Assembly (NCBI GenBank): GCA_030762175.1
Contig: CM060833.1
Coordinates: 73,830,001-73,894,000 of the forward strand
DNA: 64,000 bases
Direction of reading: 5' to 3'
DNA from: Metallyticus violacea
Taxonomy: Eukaryota; Arthropoda; Insecta; Mantodea; Metallyticidae
The position numbers and the translations under genes were made by a program. The notes beneath the pieces are model-generated. The model was not told where the DNA came from, did no database searches, and saw only the letters and a program-made list of their open reading frames with translations. Shown one piece after another: positions 1 to 12,200 of this stretch; positions within the stretch are counted from its first letter, which is position 1, and the number at the start of each line of letters is the position of its first letter.

Positions 1-65
1 AGGTCACGGTGTAGGATCGCTTGTGTGCTGTGGATGAAGGAAATGGTTGCTTAGAATATCGCAAG
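1..65 (+). other. Possible non-coding 5' exon of the secreted-protein gene
   Basis: The window opens with sequence ending in CGCAAG|GTAAGTGTG, a near-perfect insect donor at 66-67. All three plus frames contain stops, so it would be untranslated. The coding gene begins with an acceptor at 6190-6191 and so needs an upstream 5'UTR exon; this is the best candidate seen. It is inferred from the splice signal alone. Confidence 0.3.
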
Positions 66-1570
66 GTAAGTGTGTGAATGGTTACGTTTTGTTTCCAAGG
101 ACAAGTGAGTGTATCAAGCTCATGTTTTGGGGGTCTATGTCTGTTTCTGTTTACGGAGCAAACTACTCAAAGTTCGGGCCAAGAAAGAAACTGTGAACAT
201 TGTAAACTGTAGTTAAGAAATAGTAAGCAAACTGTTTCTCATACTTGTTACAGTAATGTGTACAATTTGTGTTGTTATTCCTTATGACTTTATTCAGTTC
301 TTTAAAATTATCATCCCATTACATAACATTATGAAACAAACAGTATTTTATGAACTGTTTTACTCGTAGTAAAACTACACATTTAAAATGAAAAATCGAT
401 GATGATTATAATAATAATAATAATAATAATATAAATAATAATAAAGTAATAATTACATATTTATTTAAAACAATTTCTAATATGTCAATACATTTTTTTT
501 ATTTCATCTAACCCGGAGCATACAAATAGATGAGTTGCACTGAAGATAGGGCATTTGCATTGGAAGTATTCCTGTCTATTTAGGGCTAAACCAAGCAGTC
601 GTGGCCCGTTGTTAATCTAAATTTAATTACTGATTTCTTTCTTGGCATATTGTTAAATGATTTTCAGCTATTTCGTACGCATTCCTATACTTTTCCTTTT
701 GCTTTATTAACTGAGTCCATTGTGTAAGTTTCTATAATTTTCCTGTAGACGCGTTTCTGGTGGAACAGGTTTTTGGCTTAGTTGCAGTTGTGTTCCTTTT
801 TAAGCGAGTAGGTCAGTTAATTCATTGTCCCCCGTCCCTACATGGGATGTATCCGTTATAACACAACATATTTATTTTATATTTCTTACCTTGAGATAGT
901 TTATATGAAGCTTTACTTTAATTATGGAATCTGTTTGTTTGAGAGACTACTTGAAAGGCTGTTCTAGAATCTACCAATACCACAACTTTTGTAAAGAGTT
1001 GATTCTGTAGGTGAGATTATTAAGTGCTAATGCTTAGTGTGTATTTCAGCATTGAAATTGGTTATGTGCTGCCCGACTTGGGCATATTGAGAGAACGACT
1101 TGCAATGTACCCCAGTTCCGGTGGTGTCTCTAATTTGTGACCCTCTTCCTCTCTAGTCCTCTTCCTCTCCAGTGCCGTTGTTTTCATGACTATTTCCGGA
1201 TTGTTTTTCTTGTTGATTTCACCCATTGCCAAATGGCCTTTGATGTCTATATACTCGAGGGAAATGGCTAGTATTTTTATAGTGTGTCTTTCACGAAAGA
1301 GTGGATGGGTCGGAAGCACGGCAGGTTGGTGGTCCGACTTGCAACCCCGCGTACCTTCGACCTTGGCTTACTTTTGTTCGTTCTTCAGCCTTGCCGAAGC
1401 TTGTAACAAATTTGTAAGTATTACAAGTGTTTTTAACTTTGTTATAATAATGCTATGAGATATGAACACTTACAGCAATGGATTTTTATGTGCGATTCGT
1501 ACGTGATTGCATCTTGCAGAGCACTTAGATGACGATTTTAACAGAAATCTCAGGAGTGCATCCTCCAAAC
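66..1570. other. No gene seen; probable 5' intron
   Basis: AT-rich DNA with an (AAT)n tract. Two overlapping frames on opposite strands at 1062-1458 have no recognisable features. Confidence 0.5.
409..445. repeat. (AAT)n microsatellite
   Basis: A run of ataataataataat with minor interruptions. Confidence 0.8.
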
Positions 1571-1871
1571 AGTCCATCCTGGGGGTGTAGTGGTACCATG
1601 CTTGCCTTCTAAACCCAAGACAGTGGGTTCAATCCCGGCCAGGGTTAATGGATTTTTTCGGGCGTATAAATCCTAAGTATGGCTTCCTTCGGAAAGGAAG
1701 TAAAGCCGTGGGTCCCATGTCGTAGATTTACCGCACAATAAAAAAACCTCAAGCCTGAATGAAGAGGCCTCTGAGCAAAATTTGTCGGCCGTTTCACGCC
1801 CTGAATTGAATACGTCGCTGATGACTGAGATGTTAAAGAGGTCCGTAAATAAACCAAATTAAAAAAAAAAA
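1571..1871 (+). mobile_element. SINE family A copy, near full length
   Basis: The tRNA-like head has an A box (GGGTGTAGTGGTACCATGC) and B box (GGTTCAATCCCGGCC). The body has GGAAGTAAAGCCGTGGG and CCTCAAGCCTGAATGAAGAG, and the tail is TCCGTAAATAAACC plus an A run. The head resembles tRNA-Gly in layout. This copy sits directly upstream of the decayed transposase. Confidence 0.85.
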
Positions 1872-1924
1872 TCTTCCATGCAGAGAAGCCGTGAGAAAAA
1901 TTGTAAATTAATTTAGGAAAACGA

Positions 1925-2850
1925 GTTCGATTCTCGATAAGAGGCGAAGGGTAAAGCGGCATGAGCTTACTGAGAAGAAATTAGACAAACTTGTAGAACG
2001 ATTAGAGCATTCTCCTCAAAATGTGTGCGACGGCTGGCAAAGGAAACCGCAATTTCAATGCTCAAAGTGGCAAGCTACCAAACTCTTGAACCATTTAAGA
2101 TCACCATACAAGATCACTGTTGTCCACGAGTTGCTATCACGTGATAACGAGAGTCAGATATATTTCTGAACTGGATTTTGAGGAATGTTAATGATGGAGT
2201 AATTGATTCAAATGTTACCATCTTCTCTGACGAAACGTGGTTCCATTTACACGACCATATTTCGACGCAGAATAACCGGTGTTGGAGTGCAGAGAAACTC
2301 GATTTAGTACAGCAAACCCATTACATGACGAGAAAATTGGGATGTAGTGCGCAGTTAATGCGTGAAGGATAACAGGGTCAAAATTTTTTGCAGATACCGT
2401 AAATTCAGAACGTTACAGGAATGCCATCCTTTGAGCAACTGGAACATATTAAATGCAGGTCTGGATATTTGCAGCAAGATTCTGCCACTGCGCATACAAC
2501 TGCAGAGTCATTAAATTTCATCCAGATATCATTTTGAAGACAGGTAATTAGTAGGGGGTTATGGCCCGCAGGGTCCCCGATCTCACTTAATGTAATTTTT
2601 ACTGTAGAAAAACTTACTATATAAAGTATATAGATCAAATCCTCATTCAATAGAAGAATTGAAGGACAATATCAGGAGAAAAATTAAGCTGAACTATGCG
2701 CTTGAAAGGAAATTTCCAAAAAATGTGCCAGAATTCTGTGAAAACCAAAAGACATTTCCAACATCTCTTGTGATGAAGTACGGACTTATTTTCATTGCAA
2801 TTGTAACTGTAATTGCGTTAATCTGAATCATTACCAAGTTAGTGTCTTTA
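1925..2850 (+). pseudogene. Decayed Tc1/mariner-type (IS630) DDE transposase
   Basis: Translating in shifting frames recovers an insect transposase from its N-terminal region to near its C terminus: helix-turn-helix part (KLDKLVERLEHSPQ), YKITVVHELLSRD, WILRNVNDGVIDSN, then IFSDETWFHLHDHIS and NNRCWS (first catalytic Asp, 2229-2231), LQQDSATAHTTAES (second Asp, 2478-2480), and VYRSNPHS plus EELKDNIRRKI. The motif that should read SPDLTPCDFFLW has a stop, and its third catalytic Asp is replaced by AAT (Asn, 2594-2596). Several frameshifts and stops make it inactive. A SINE lies immediately upstream. Confidence 0.75.
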
Positions 2851-5737
2851 GTTGCGCAGATAATATATCCGATTGCTCGAGAGTTAGAGCTCTCTCTGCC
2901 GCGGTCAGATCTGCCGCTCGACTGGCCAACTCGTGTGTGAAAGACCCTGTAATAGCCAAAGTACGTTGACTTTTAGGCAATTTATCATTTTCGATAAGCT
3001 TCTAAGGGGTTATTTGTGTTTTCATTCATTTTAATGAATGATCTTGCGGACTGTTTCTTTGTCTCTTGTGATGGGACGATTATTTGACGACTTTTGGCGT
3101 ACAATTTTGTATTATAAATGTGCCTTAAGTATCCTATGATTTTAAAAATAATATTATTTTAAAACAAAATGAAAACTTATTCAAAAAACTACATAGCATA
3201 TCAATTTCACACCGGACTTGTGAATATTTATTTTTAAGTCACTTTATATGGTTTATTCATACCATAGTGTTCAAAGATTTGCATCCAATTATGCAAAATG
3301 CAGGTATTGTGCAATTTGTGATCTGCGGTATAGTCTAATTTTATTCTGGACAGAAACGCGAGCATATTCTGAAGAAATTTCACACGGGCAAGTATTCACA
3401 GCCCGCCTTTGGCTAAGAAGGTCCAATGAACAATTATCGGTTTTTTAAATCTGTCCGTTCATTTATCTCACTCTCTTCCATAACCAGTGAGTACTACGGC
3501 TAATCTTACATCTTTCTCAATGCGGAGTACACCAACGTGATCAATTAAACTACCACGCCCATGTGTTCCTGAACTGCATTCCTTAACGTAACTTTATATA
3601 TGACTCACGCCAGGTTTCTTTATTTTTAATACAAAGTCATTGCTTCAATGTTCAAAGAAAACAAATGAATAAGGGAATCACGCTTAAAGATTTTGAACGA
3701 ATAACCTTTTACATTTTTCAATTCACACGCAAAGATATAATAAAAAAGTATTTCTTTATTATTTCGCTGTCACATTTTCAGGCACTTAATCCCTCCCCCC
3801 CCCAAAAAAAAATCCTAAGCATAGCACATATTTTTGTAAAACTTAAGTTTTCTGCAGCAATGAAAATGGAAAACTTGTATAAAAGGCTATAACGTTTCAT
3901 TTAATAATGACCACGAACGGAGTTGGTTTATTTTAAGTTTACATCAGCTCAAGCCATCTGCTCAATTCCATATTGTTAGTAATAATGACGATCACGGGAG
4001 AAGTAAGTGCAACAAAGAAGAAAGATGCACTTCTTCCATATGCACTCACTTCGTTACCAGATATCCACTGTCCCCGATTGCAACAGAATTGCACAATTTT
4101 ATACATTTTTATAAGAGAAGTAAGGAGGAAGTTCCTGAGGAAACACTGTGTTTTTGTGATATTGCAGCAAAAGTAATTGCACATTCACAGCGTAGTTACC
4201 AAAACACTAGAGGAAATGATGCTAGTTGTAAAAAGAATTAGAACGTAATACGGTGATGTATTCAAACAGTCCGGTATAAAACAGTCATTTATGATACAAA
4301 TGTGAAAGTGGCATCATCCTTGTGATAGAAGAGGAGAATGGAATTACAGTAAAAATGGTTTACATTTTTCATTCGATATGCAGCCCAATAAAAGTTGTTG
4401 ATTGCAAATACCTTAGGCCATGATACTTACATTGCTGGGGGGGGGGGGTGTTCTTAAGGTTTATTTTCTAATCATTTTTTTCTTTTCTTTTCAGTACATA
4501 TAGTACTTCGCATGATGCAGTACTTCGCCAGCAGTGCTCAATATTTAAATAAAAATGGGGAAATTTGAACTAATTATTAACTTTTTCCTTACATTTTTTA
4601 TAAAATGTTAAAACTAGTAAACTATCATTGCTGCAGTACAAAATTACAATATAAGGAATAAAGTTTAACGAACTCTAATAGAAGGGAGAAAAGTATGTGT
4701 AATGTAAAATTATGATTATATTATATAATAAAACATTCATAAAAATTCTCGTCGTACCATTACTAATAATACATTGCACAGGGCAATCTAAATGTCCGGA
4801 ATATTTATAAATAATAAATTAATATTTCCAAAACTAATACAATAACGCAATTAACTCTGTATATTTAATAGGATTGATACATTTTAGAATGATTTATTCA
4901 GAATTGAAAGCCTTTAACAAAATCTGTATATACTTGGCTTAAAAATATTTTTAATGAATTATATTCTTTTCAAGCAGACAAGAGGTTATGTATTGGAGTA
5001 AATTATTTAATCTACTTTTCTTAAATAAATACAATCGAAATTGCATGTTCAATTAGTGTTTGAACTTTTGAAGGTCGTTTATTTTCTAAAGCAAATTACT
5101 TGCATTCTTTTTTCAAAAGTTTGAGTAATAGTGTGCAACGGCTGTTTTGGAATCATTTACTCGCGCAAGAAAGCCTGGCATCTTGGGATAAAAGTACCAG
5201 AATGAACCTGTCTGTATAATGACCTCTCCTTAAATTATATTTTAATACGTTCACAGTTTAACTCTGCTTAGAGCAAATTTGGTTTTAAGACATTATTTAA
5301 ATTAAATGTGAGGCCATATTCTAAAGTTGCGCATTATAAGAAGCTTTTTATTTAGTGAAAATAGTTTCCATGAAAACGAAGCTTAAACAGCAATGGTAAA
5401 ACAAGCCTTAAGGTAAAAAATACGTATTTTTAACCGAAATTGTAAGAGTAAAACGAAACAAATGAAAAAGAGGTACATACACAAGTTACTAATGCATGAG
5501 ACAGGATTGTATGAGGTTTTTGGAGGGAGCGGGTAGAAGCTCGGTCATGAAATAGCAGTCTACCTTCTACGAGTAACAGCTTCATTTGAGTTACAGGCTC
5601 TCTACTTACTGGGAAAGAGCAATCGCCGGAAAAACGAGATAAAGTCGTAACACATAAAATTAGTATTTCTTTTTACTGTTTATATTTAACATAATATTTC
5701 ATTTAAAACATAATAATTATAAGCATTATCCTGTGTT
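2851..5737. other. No gene seen
   Basis: AT-rich, with short homopolymers (C run at about 3784-3793, G run at about 4438-4448). Short frames near 3.25 and 3.97 kb lack codon structure or motifs. Confidence 0.5.
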
Positions 5738-5815
5738 ATACGAAATGTTTAAAATGATGCCCCTCTGCGGTAATACATTGCCGACATTTGCGTAGGAAAT
5801 TCCTGTATTTTATTT
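5738..5815 (-). pseudogene. Transposase C-terminal scrap (Tc1/mariner type)
   Basis: The minus strand reads RNFLRKCRQCITAEGHHFKH, close to the typical end of Tc1/mariner-type transposases (R..R...CI...GGHFEHLL). Nothing else of the enzyme is visible nearby. It is a short match, so confidence is modest. Confidence 0.4.
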
Positions 5816-6191
5816 ACTTTACTTCTATAAGAAAACGGCCGGCGTTTATCGTCATTGAGAACAAGAAACATTTTAACTCGTTGACAACGTCTCCCTCAGA
5901 CTAACTACAAACTGCTACCTGCACACGTTTATACAGCCATGACGAGTGGCTTCTCCCAGTACGTAACTGCGCTCTGTGAGCCAGTAACTTAAATAACTGC
6001 AAGTGTAAGGACGGAGTTGCTGCACATATTCTGAGTGCAAATAATGAGCTTTGTAACACTAAGTTATGACAATAGACACTCTTTAATATATTAGCCACAT
6101 TAACTTACACAGTACCTCATAAATGTCAAGAACACCGAGTTGTATTTTAAAGATATAATTACATGAATGTGTAAATGTTTCTTGTTTGCAG

Positions 6192-6414
6192 AAAACTGAA
6201 GTGGGCATCATGAAGACGTGTCGCTTTATATTTCTGAGTTTGTTGCTACTGCAGCTAACCATCCTATTGGCTCCTTGTTCAACAACTACAGCCGCTCCTC
6301 AGGCTCAAGAGAACTTTTTCGAGTTTCCAGTTCAGTTGATCGGATTCCCAGTTATTATACTTGCAGTCCGCATCTCCAACTTCGTCAAGAAACTTGCATA
6401 TTCCCTCAATCCTA
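6192..6414 (+). CDS. Coding exon 1: 5'UTR end plus signal peptide (CDS from 6210)
   Basis: The acceptor is ttgtttgcag at 6182-6191 and the donor is CCTA|GTAAGT at 6415. The ATG at 6210 is the first in-frame methionine after the acceptor and opens directly into a signal peptide ([12 protein letters not shown]). The 18 bases before it are 5'UTR, so at least one non-coding exon must lie upstream. The exon ends after one base of codon 69. An upstream in-frame TTG crosses the acceptor and is not part of the mRNA. Confidence 0.8.
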
Positions 6415-9202
6415 GTAAGTATTAAAATTTGTTCTATAACGTTATTATTATTATTAAAATTATTATATTTGTTCATTTTTATTTTCTTTCTGTTAATTCC
6501 GTTATGTTTCTCTTTCATGTCGATTGGAAAGAAAGTTTTATTTTAACTATAATAGATTTTTGAATGAACTTATTCCTAAGCGACTATCCAAAGTAAAATT
6601 TAAACGATTACCTTTTCAAAGATCGGGCTAAAGCTTAAGCATTGTAAACGCTGACAAGAAACGAAAATCCATTATTCTTTAAGCAAAAATACAACGACAA
6701 AAGATATATGAAGCACGCTGGCCCACATTTAAGGATTATATGTAATATTGAGCAGGAAAGGAACAATAATTATTATAGCTATACAAGTGTTTAATAAGCT
6801 TTGAAAGCAGAGCTTACCTTTGTTTTGTGTCTGCTCGGCATAATGCAAACTCCAACGACACTATCTTCCACCAGGTTGCCCGGTTATCTCAACTTCGTTT
6901 TATGCTACTCGTATATTCTAAAAACATCTTATGGCACAATGCAAACCCGAAGGTAGAAGCTATAGTAAGCAAAAAAAATTAATTAATTAATTGAAATAAG
7001 GCAAAATATAGAATAAAAGAAACTAGAAAAACTAAACGAAAATTCATATCAAACAGTCCAGTATACACCAATATACAGTTCGCTTCAAAAGCTATGGTTA
7101 TTATACATGTACAAAAATGTCACCTTGCTCAAAGACAATACATTGGAAAACTTTTTAATACAAAATATATCACTACTTCACTAAGAGAGGCAATAATTGC
7201 TCTTCAATCCTTTTTCGAAAGCACTAAAACATCCTTTAAATACATATACAAGTTGCGTTCTAACTAAAACACCATTTTATTTATCGTATTAGCTGAAGAA
7301 TAATTGATTTCGTTTTCTCTGTATGTCTTGCGTTTAGATCTGCGAGAGAAATTAATCTGAAAAATTAATATTTGTAAACAAAATGTTTCTTTCTGAATGC
7401 ACAGTGTTACATCGAAAACCAAAAAATCTTAATGTAGAAATACTTATAGCCATGGATTTGTAAAGGATTTGTCTTAAATAATGCTTTTTGAAACAATTTT
7501 TTAGCTTTTACATATACAGACGTAGTGCTTTAGGGGGATAGAGAGACCCTCGAGGAGAAGAACGTGAAGGAACAACTAAAAGTAAATTTTATGACACAGT
7601 TCCTGTTGGTTCTTTTAATTCTTTATACAGTTCCTTGAAATGCAAAAATAAATTATTTTTCCCCAGTAGCATTAAGAACGTTTTCTTTAACTTCCAATTA
7701 TTTGTCTCCTTTATATTTTGTGCATTTTTTTTCTCTCTTCATTTTCTTTTAATTTGATCATTTTTTCCTTTCTTCCAAATATCGCCTCATCCAGTTATTT
7801 CATTAGCAACGCTAAGGCGGGTACTGCACTGGTCAATAAGCCATCGGCCAAGGCCAGCCGGCTATGAAGGGTGGAAAGGTTTACCGAACTGCTACGTTGG
7901 CCCTCAGGCCACACAGTCAGTATAGTTTGAACGGTGAAAGTAACAACATGTGTCTAATCCTAGAGTAAAATCTGCTAAGAATACTAACTTGTAAATACTA
8001 TAACTAATTATTCTGTTTCACAATGAATGTTTGTTTACGGTTCGTAGTCTGTACAGAGTCTACTTGTGCTGTTAGAAGATTATTTGAAGAGAAATGTCCA
8101 AGAGATCAAATTTCAAGTGATAATTTAAAACATCTGATGAAATATATAATATATGGAAAATAAAGACATACTGTTCCAGACATTCTAGTGTAACATGGCT
8201 AATTATATAGTTTCTTAAGTGCATTAGAATTTATTAAATTGCCACTCTAGTGTTTCTACCCAAACTGTTGTGTAGTCCTACCCGCCCATCGGTCCCGAAT
8301 CTAGTCCAATTGGCCGTGAGCAATGGTTCATAGACCGATGCAGTCCCGTTGCCGCGTCGACCAACATATATCTAGAACTCTATAATTGGATAAGGCAATA
8401 ATAAATAACTTTCTTTTAATTTATCGTGGCCCATGTTTACTAAGCTTTTTGTTATTTTACTCTGCTAGGTATTTTCTATATTTGCTATTAATGCTTTTAT
8501 CCATTAAAAATTGGTAATGTATTGCATTAAAACGTTTAAATAGTCCTCCAGGATGATTCTTTTAGCATTTCTGTCTCTTTTTATACTTTCTGAAAAGTTT
8601 AACTTTCATATTTATTATTTTTCCCATAGGTGTACAAGTTATAAAAAGAAAACTAGTCCGCTCAAGCGCAAGATTTTTTCTTGCCTACTGTACTGATAAA
8701 TGAGTTAAGCAACTGTACTTTCAATTCCAACTCTCTCGAATGTCAAAGAATCTAAACAAGAAATTATATATTTCGTGTTTGCATTTCGTTTGCAAACAAC
8801 AGTCTTTGATAAATAAATAATTGCATGGTAAATGCTTTCTTTAAGAATACTCTAAACGTTCCATATTTTAAACACAAGTTGTTTTTTTAATTAGGTGAAT
8901 CACACAAATAGCTGTGGAAATTGAAACAAAAATACATTTCGTTTATATTGAGATAATCACTCCTTTCCTCAAAGAACCTACTGTAGTAGCTTGAAGCAGT
9001 ACTCTTTTACTGCGCAAGAAGTTCCGTTTCCTCCAAGTAATAAATATTTCATCAGGATCGCATGGATGAAAATATATATGCTAACGCAGGATTGGAATAA
9101 AACTGTGCCAGTTATGAAATCAATAGAGTGATTTCGTTTATGCTCACCACCGTCGTTAAGAATTTTCATTGGTTAGTCCATCTTCTACTGTCTCTACTTT
9201 CA

Positions 9203-9236
<34 letters not shown>

Positions 9237-12200
9237 GAATAATGCTTTTGAATAGTGTTTAACATCTATTTCTACTACTGTTGCGTTACAGGCAGAGCAC
9301 ACTGATGATACATGATAAAAGGATAAGCTGGAGAAGAAGGAAATGTTCACGGCCTAAGTTTAGGGCATCTCTTTAGATTTTGTCATTGAGGAGAACTGAG
9401 TAAAACCTGAAAGAAACCTCAGTTAGGGTGGACAGTCCTGGCAGGATTTGAACTATAGACTTTTAATTTAAAGGTTCAGACTTTAGGGACCTTAGCCATC
9501 CATGTTGGTCCATAATTCTCTACAGATGGTTTGCAATTCAATTTTTGTTTTTCAATTCGATTGTTTTCCATTCTTATAATATATATTACTACCATCTAAA
9601 TCTTTATATAAACTAATTTTATCTGCTATTTTGAAAAATATATGTTTTGCTCTAATGATTACGGTGCACTAGTACACATATATCCAGCAACATTTTCTCT
9701 GGTGTCCTTTCTTCCTTTCTTAGTATTACAGGAACCGCCATGTTTTCTGTTTTAAATATAGTTCTATCTTACTACATTTGTAATAAATTTCATTATTTTG
9801 TAATATCAACATCCTTTTTTAGATGAATTCCAAATTGCATTCATATGGTTCAGTGTTTTTCTTTCTCGTGGTTCATTACATCTGAATGCAATAATTTGTT
9901 TCTAATGAAGAGTTCATATTACATATTTACTAAAGCTTCTTGTATAATGATTTTGTATCAATTACTACTAGGGAGAGTTATTTGCGATTTATTCTAATAA
10001 ATTAACATCTTTAATTTATGAAAATCAGTGTCTCCACCAACGCTGGTGGCCTCGAGCGCGGACTATCGCTCTGCACCCAATTTCCACTGCAGCAAGTTGA
10101 TGCTAAGTACAGCGATGTCCATTTTATTCCAGGCTTTCCAGAGATTGTCCACAGTTTGCGTTATTCTGGTCCCAAGGGCCCCAAATATATAGAAATCTAC
10201 TGGGGATGCATCAGGTGATTTATGAGAGATGTGGCTGTAAGGGATGAAATTCATTCCCTCTTCATACCCTCCAAAAATGGCATATAAGTCTTGTCCTAAT
10301 GCAGCTAGATCTCTTTTTAGGTTCAAATCAAATTTGATGATGGGAGTTAACAGGTGTTACTGAGATCTCTAATTTCAATGTAATGGTTCTCTATGTTTTG
10401 AATTCGGGGCAGGGACCAGAATCTTAGCCTTTTGAATCATATTGGAAGAACGGTTGATGACTGGCCATGCATTTGCCTGTTTCTTGCCTTCTGGAATAAG
10501 TTCTATTCTGGTCATATCTTGGAAAGACACTGATATCTTTGTTAATATGGTTAAACCACACCTTTTACATTACTTGATAGTCTATATATATAAGAGCCTT
10601 TTGCATCATAAAGTGTAGTTCCTTTCCCCAGAATATTTTATTTTCGGCGCCATTTAAAGTAGCTACATACCGCTGAAGTTAAATGCTGCGTTATATGAAC
10701 TTCTAAACTTATCATAGATCGCAATCAACCTTCACTATATGATGTATAAAACATATTTTTATTATAAAATATTTTGTTAATGAGTCTGATATTTTTCTAT
10801 TATCTCTTTCAAGTATAAATTAAATTAAAGTGCGCTCATAAGGGAACTACTTTATTTTTAAAGTAATTATATTACTGCCATATTATCAATGCATTTTGCA
10901 TTATTATTTTTAATTACCGGAAGATACCTTTATTAATTCCAGTAGAGTTGTCAATTATACGTCAAAATTCGAAAAACGCTTTGCCAAAAAGTGTGGCTGT
11001 GTTATTAATTTGTACAGTTTAACGTGTTTAAAATCTGTATCCAACGAAATAGTACCAAAATAAGTATTGTATAAAAATAGAAAATATACATTTGGTATCT
11101 ACTTGAGTAATTTGCCTTATCTGTCCCAGTTAGTTTGGATAATCTATGTTGTACCCTAATTAACTCTAATTTACTCTGTCAAATGCTTTATTATTGTTCA
11201 TAAAATCGGGGGGGGGGGTTATATGTTCCTCAGTTTCCAAATTACATCAGAACATGATTCTCTTTTTTAAAAAAATAATTTCTGGCGTTGTTTTCTACTA
11301 TCGTCTTATAACGGTTTTTCAAGTTCAGGTTTCCATTTTTTAAATACGGGAATGGAGAGATCTAACCCTTGACACTAGTGTCAGCAATGTCGAGGCATCG
11401 TTGACAGTTGAGGCAGCACACACTCACTCACCTCTCTTCCTGTCTTCTCAACTTTCTCCGTGTGCCTTGTCCTTCATGGTGCTCTTCAGCGTCGTCATCG
11501 GCCTGTCTACTATGCGGTGAACCTTGGAATTCCAGTTCACGCTTGTCAATTCTTCCGTTATGGATTTCCAGTTCGCCTTAACTTTCGTTTCTTGATCTGT
11601 ATGTTCAAGGCTCTATAGTCACAAATGATTGAAACACAGAAATGTTGCTAATCAACACATTTTAACGACCTCCAGACTCATTAATATTTGAACTCGAGTA
11701 TTAGCTCACAGATTTTATGAGGTCTTACATATTCTGCTGAATGCTAATTGTTTACTTCAAAGTATGAGAAAATAAATGTGATATTTGCTTATGTGCTTTT
11801 GCTGGGATTGCAAAACTGTGCTTAGTGCGGTCAATACTAGTTAGAATTATCAGTGAAAGCGTCTAGGCTTGGCTGCTTAAAGCTTTCTTGATGCATTAGT
11901 ATGTTGTGAATAACTCTTGTTCTCCCAGTAATGCTTTACTGCATAAAATTCGTTCACGCATTTCTACTCACGTAAAATTGCAAGCACTTGAAAGTGAAGT
12001 GTTCATTGACACTGAGAGCACATGACATATGAGATGGTTCATCGTGGGTGCTGCTGTCGTTGTTGATGTTGCTGTTGGCCCCACGTTGGCACCAAATTAT
12101 GAAGTTGTTTAGTAGGCTACGGCAAGGTGGGCACCAATTTTGAAGCGATCTGTTGTCGACCTCGAGTGGGGTTACGTTGTGATGCCAATTTTGAATTGGT

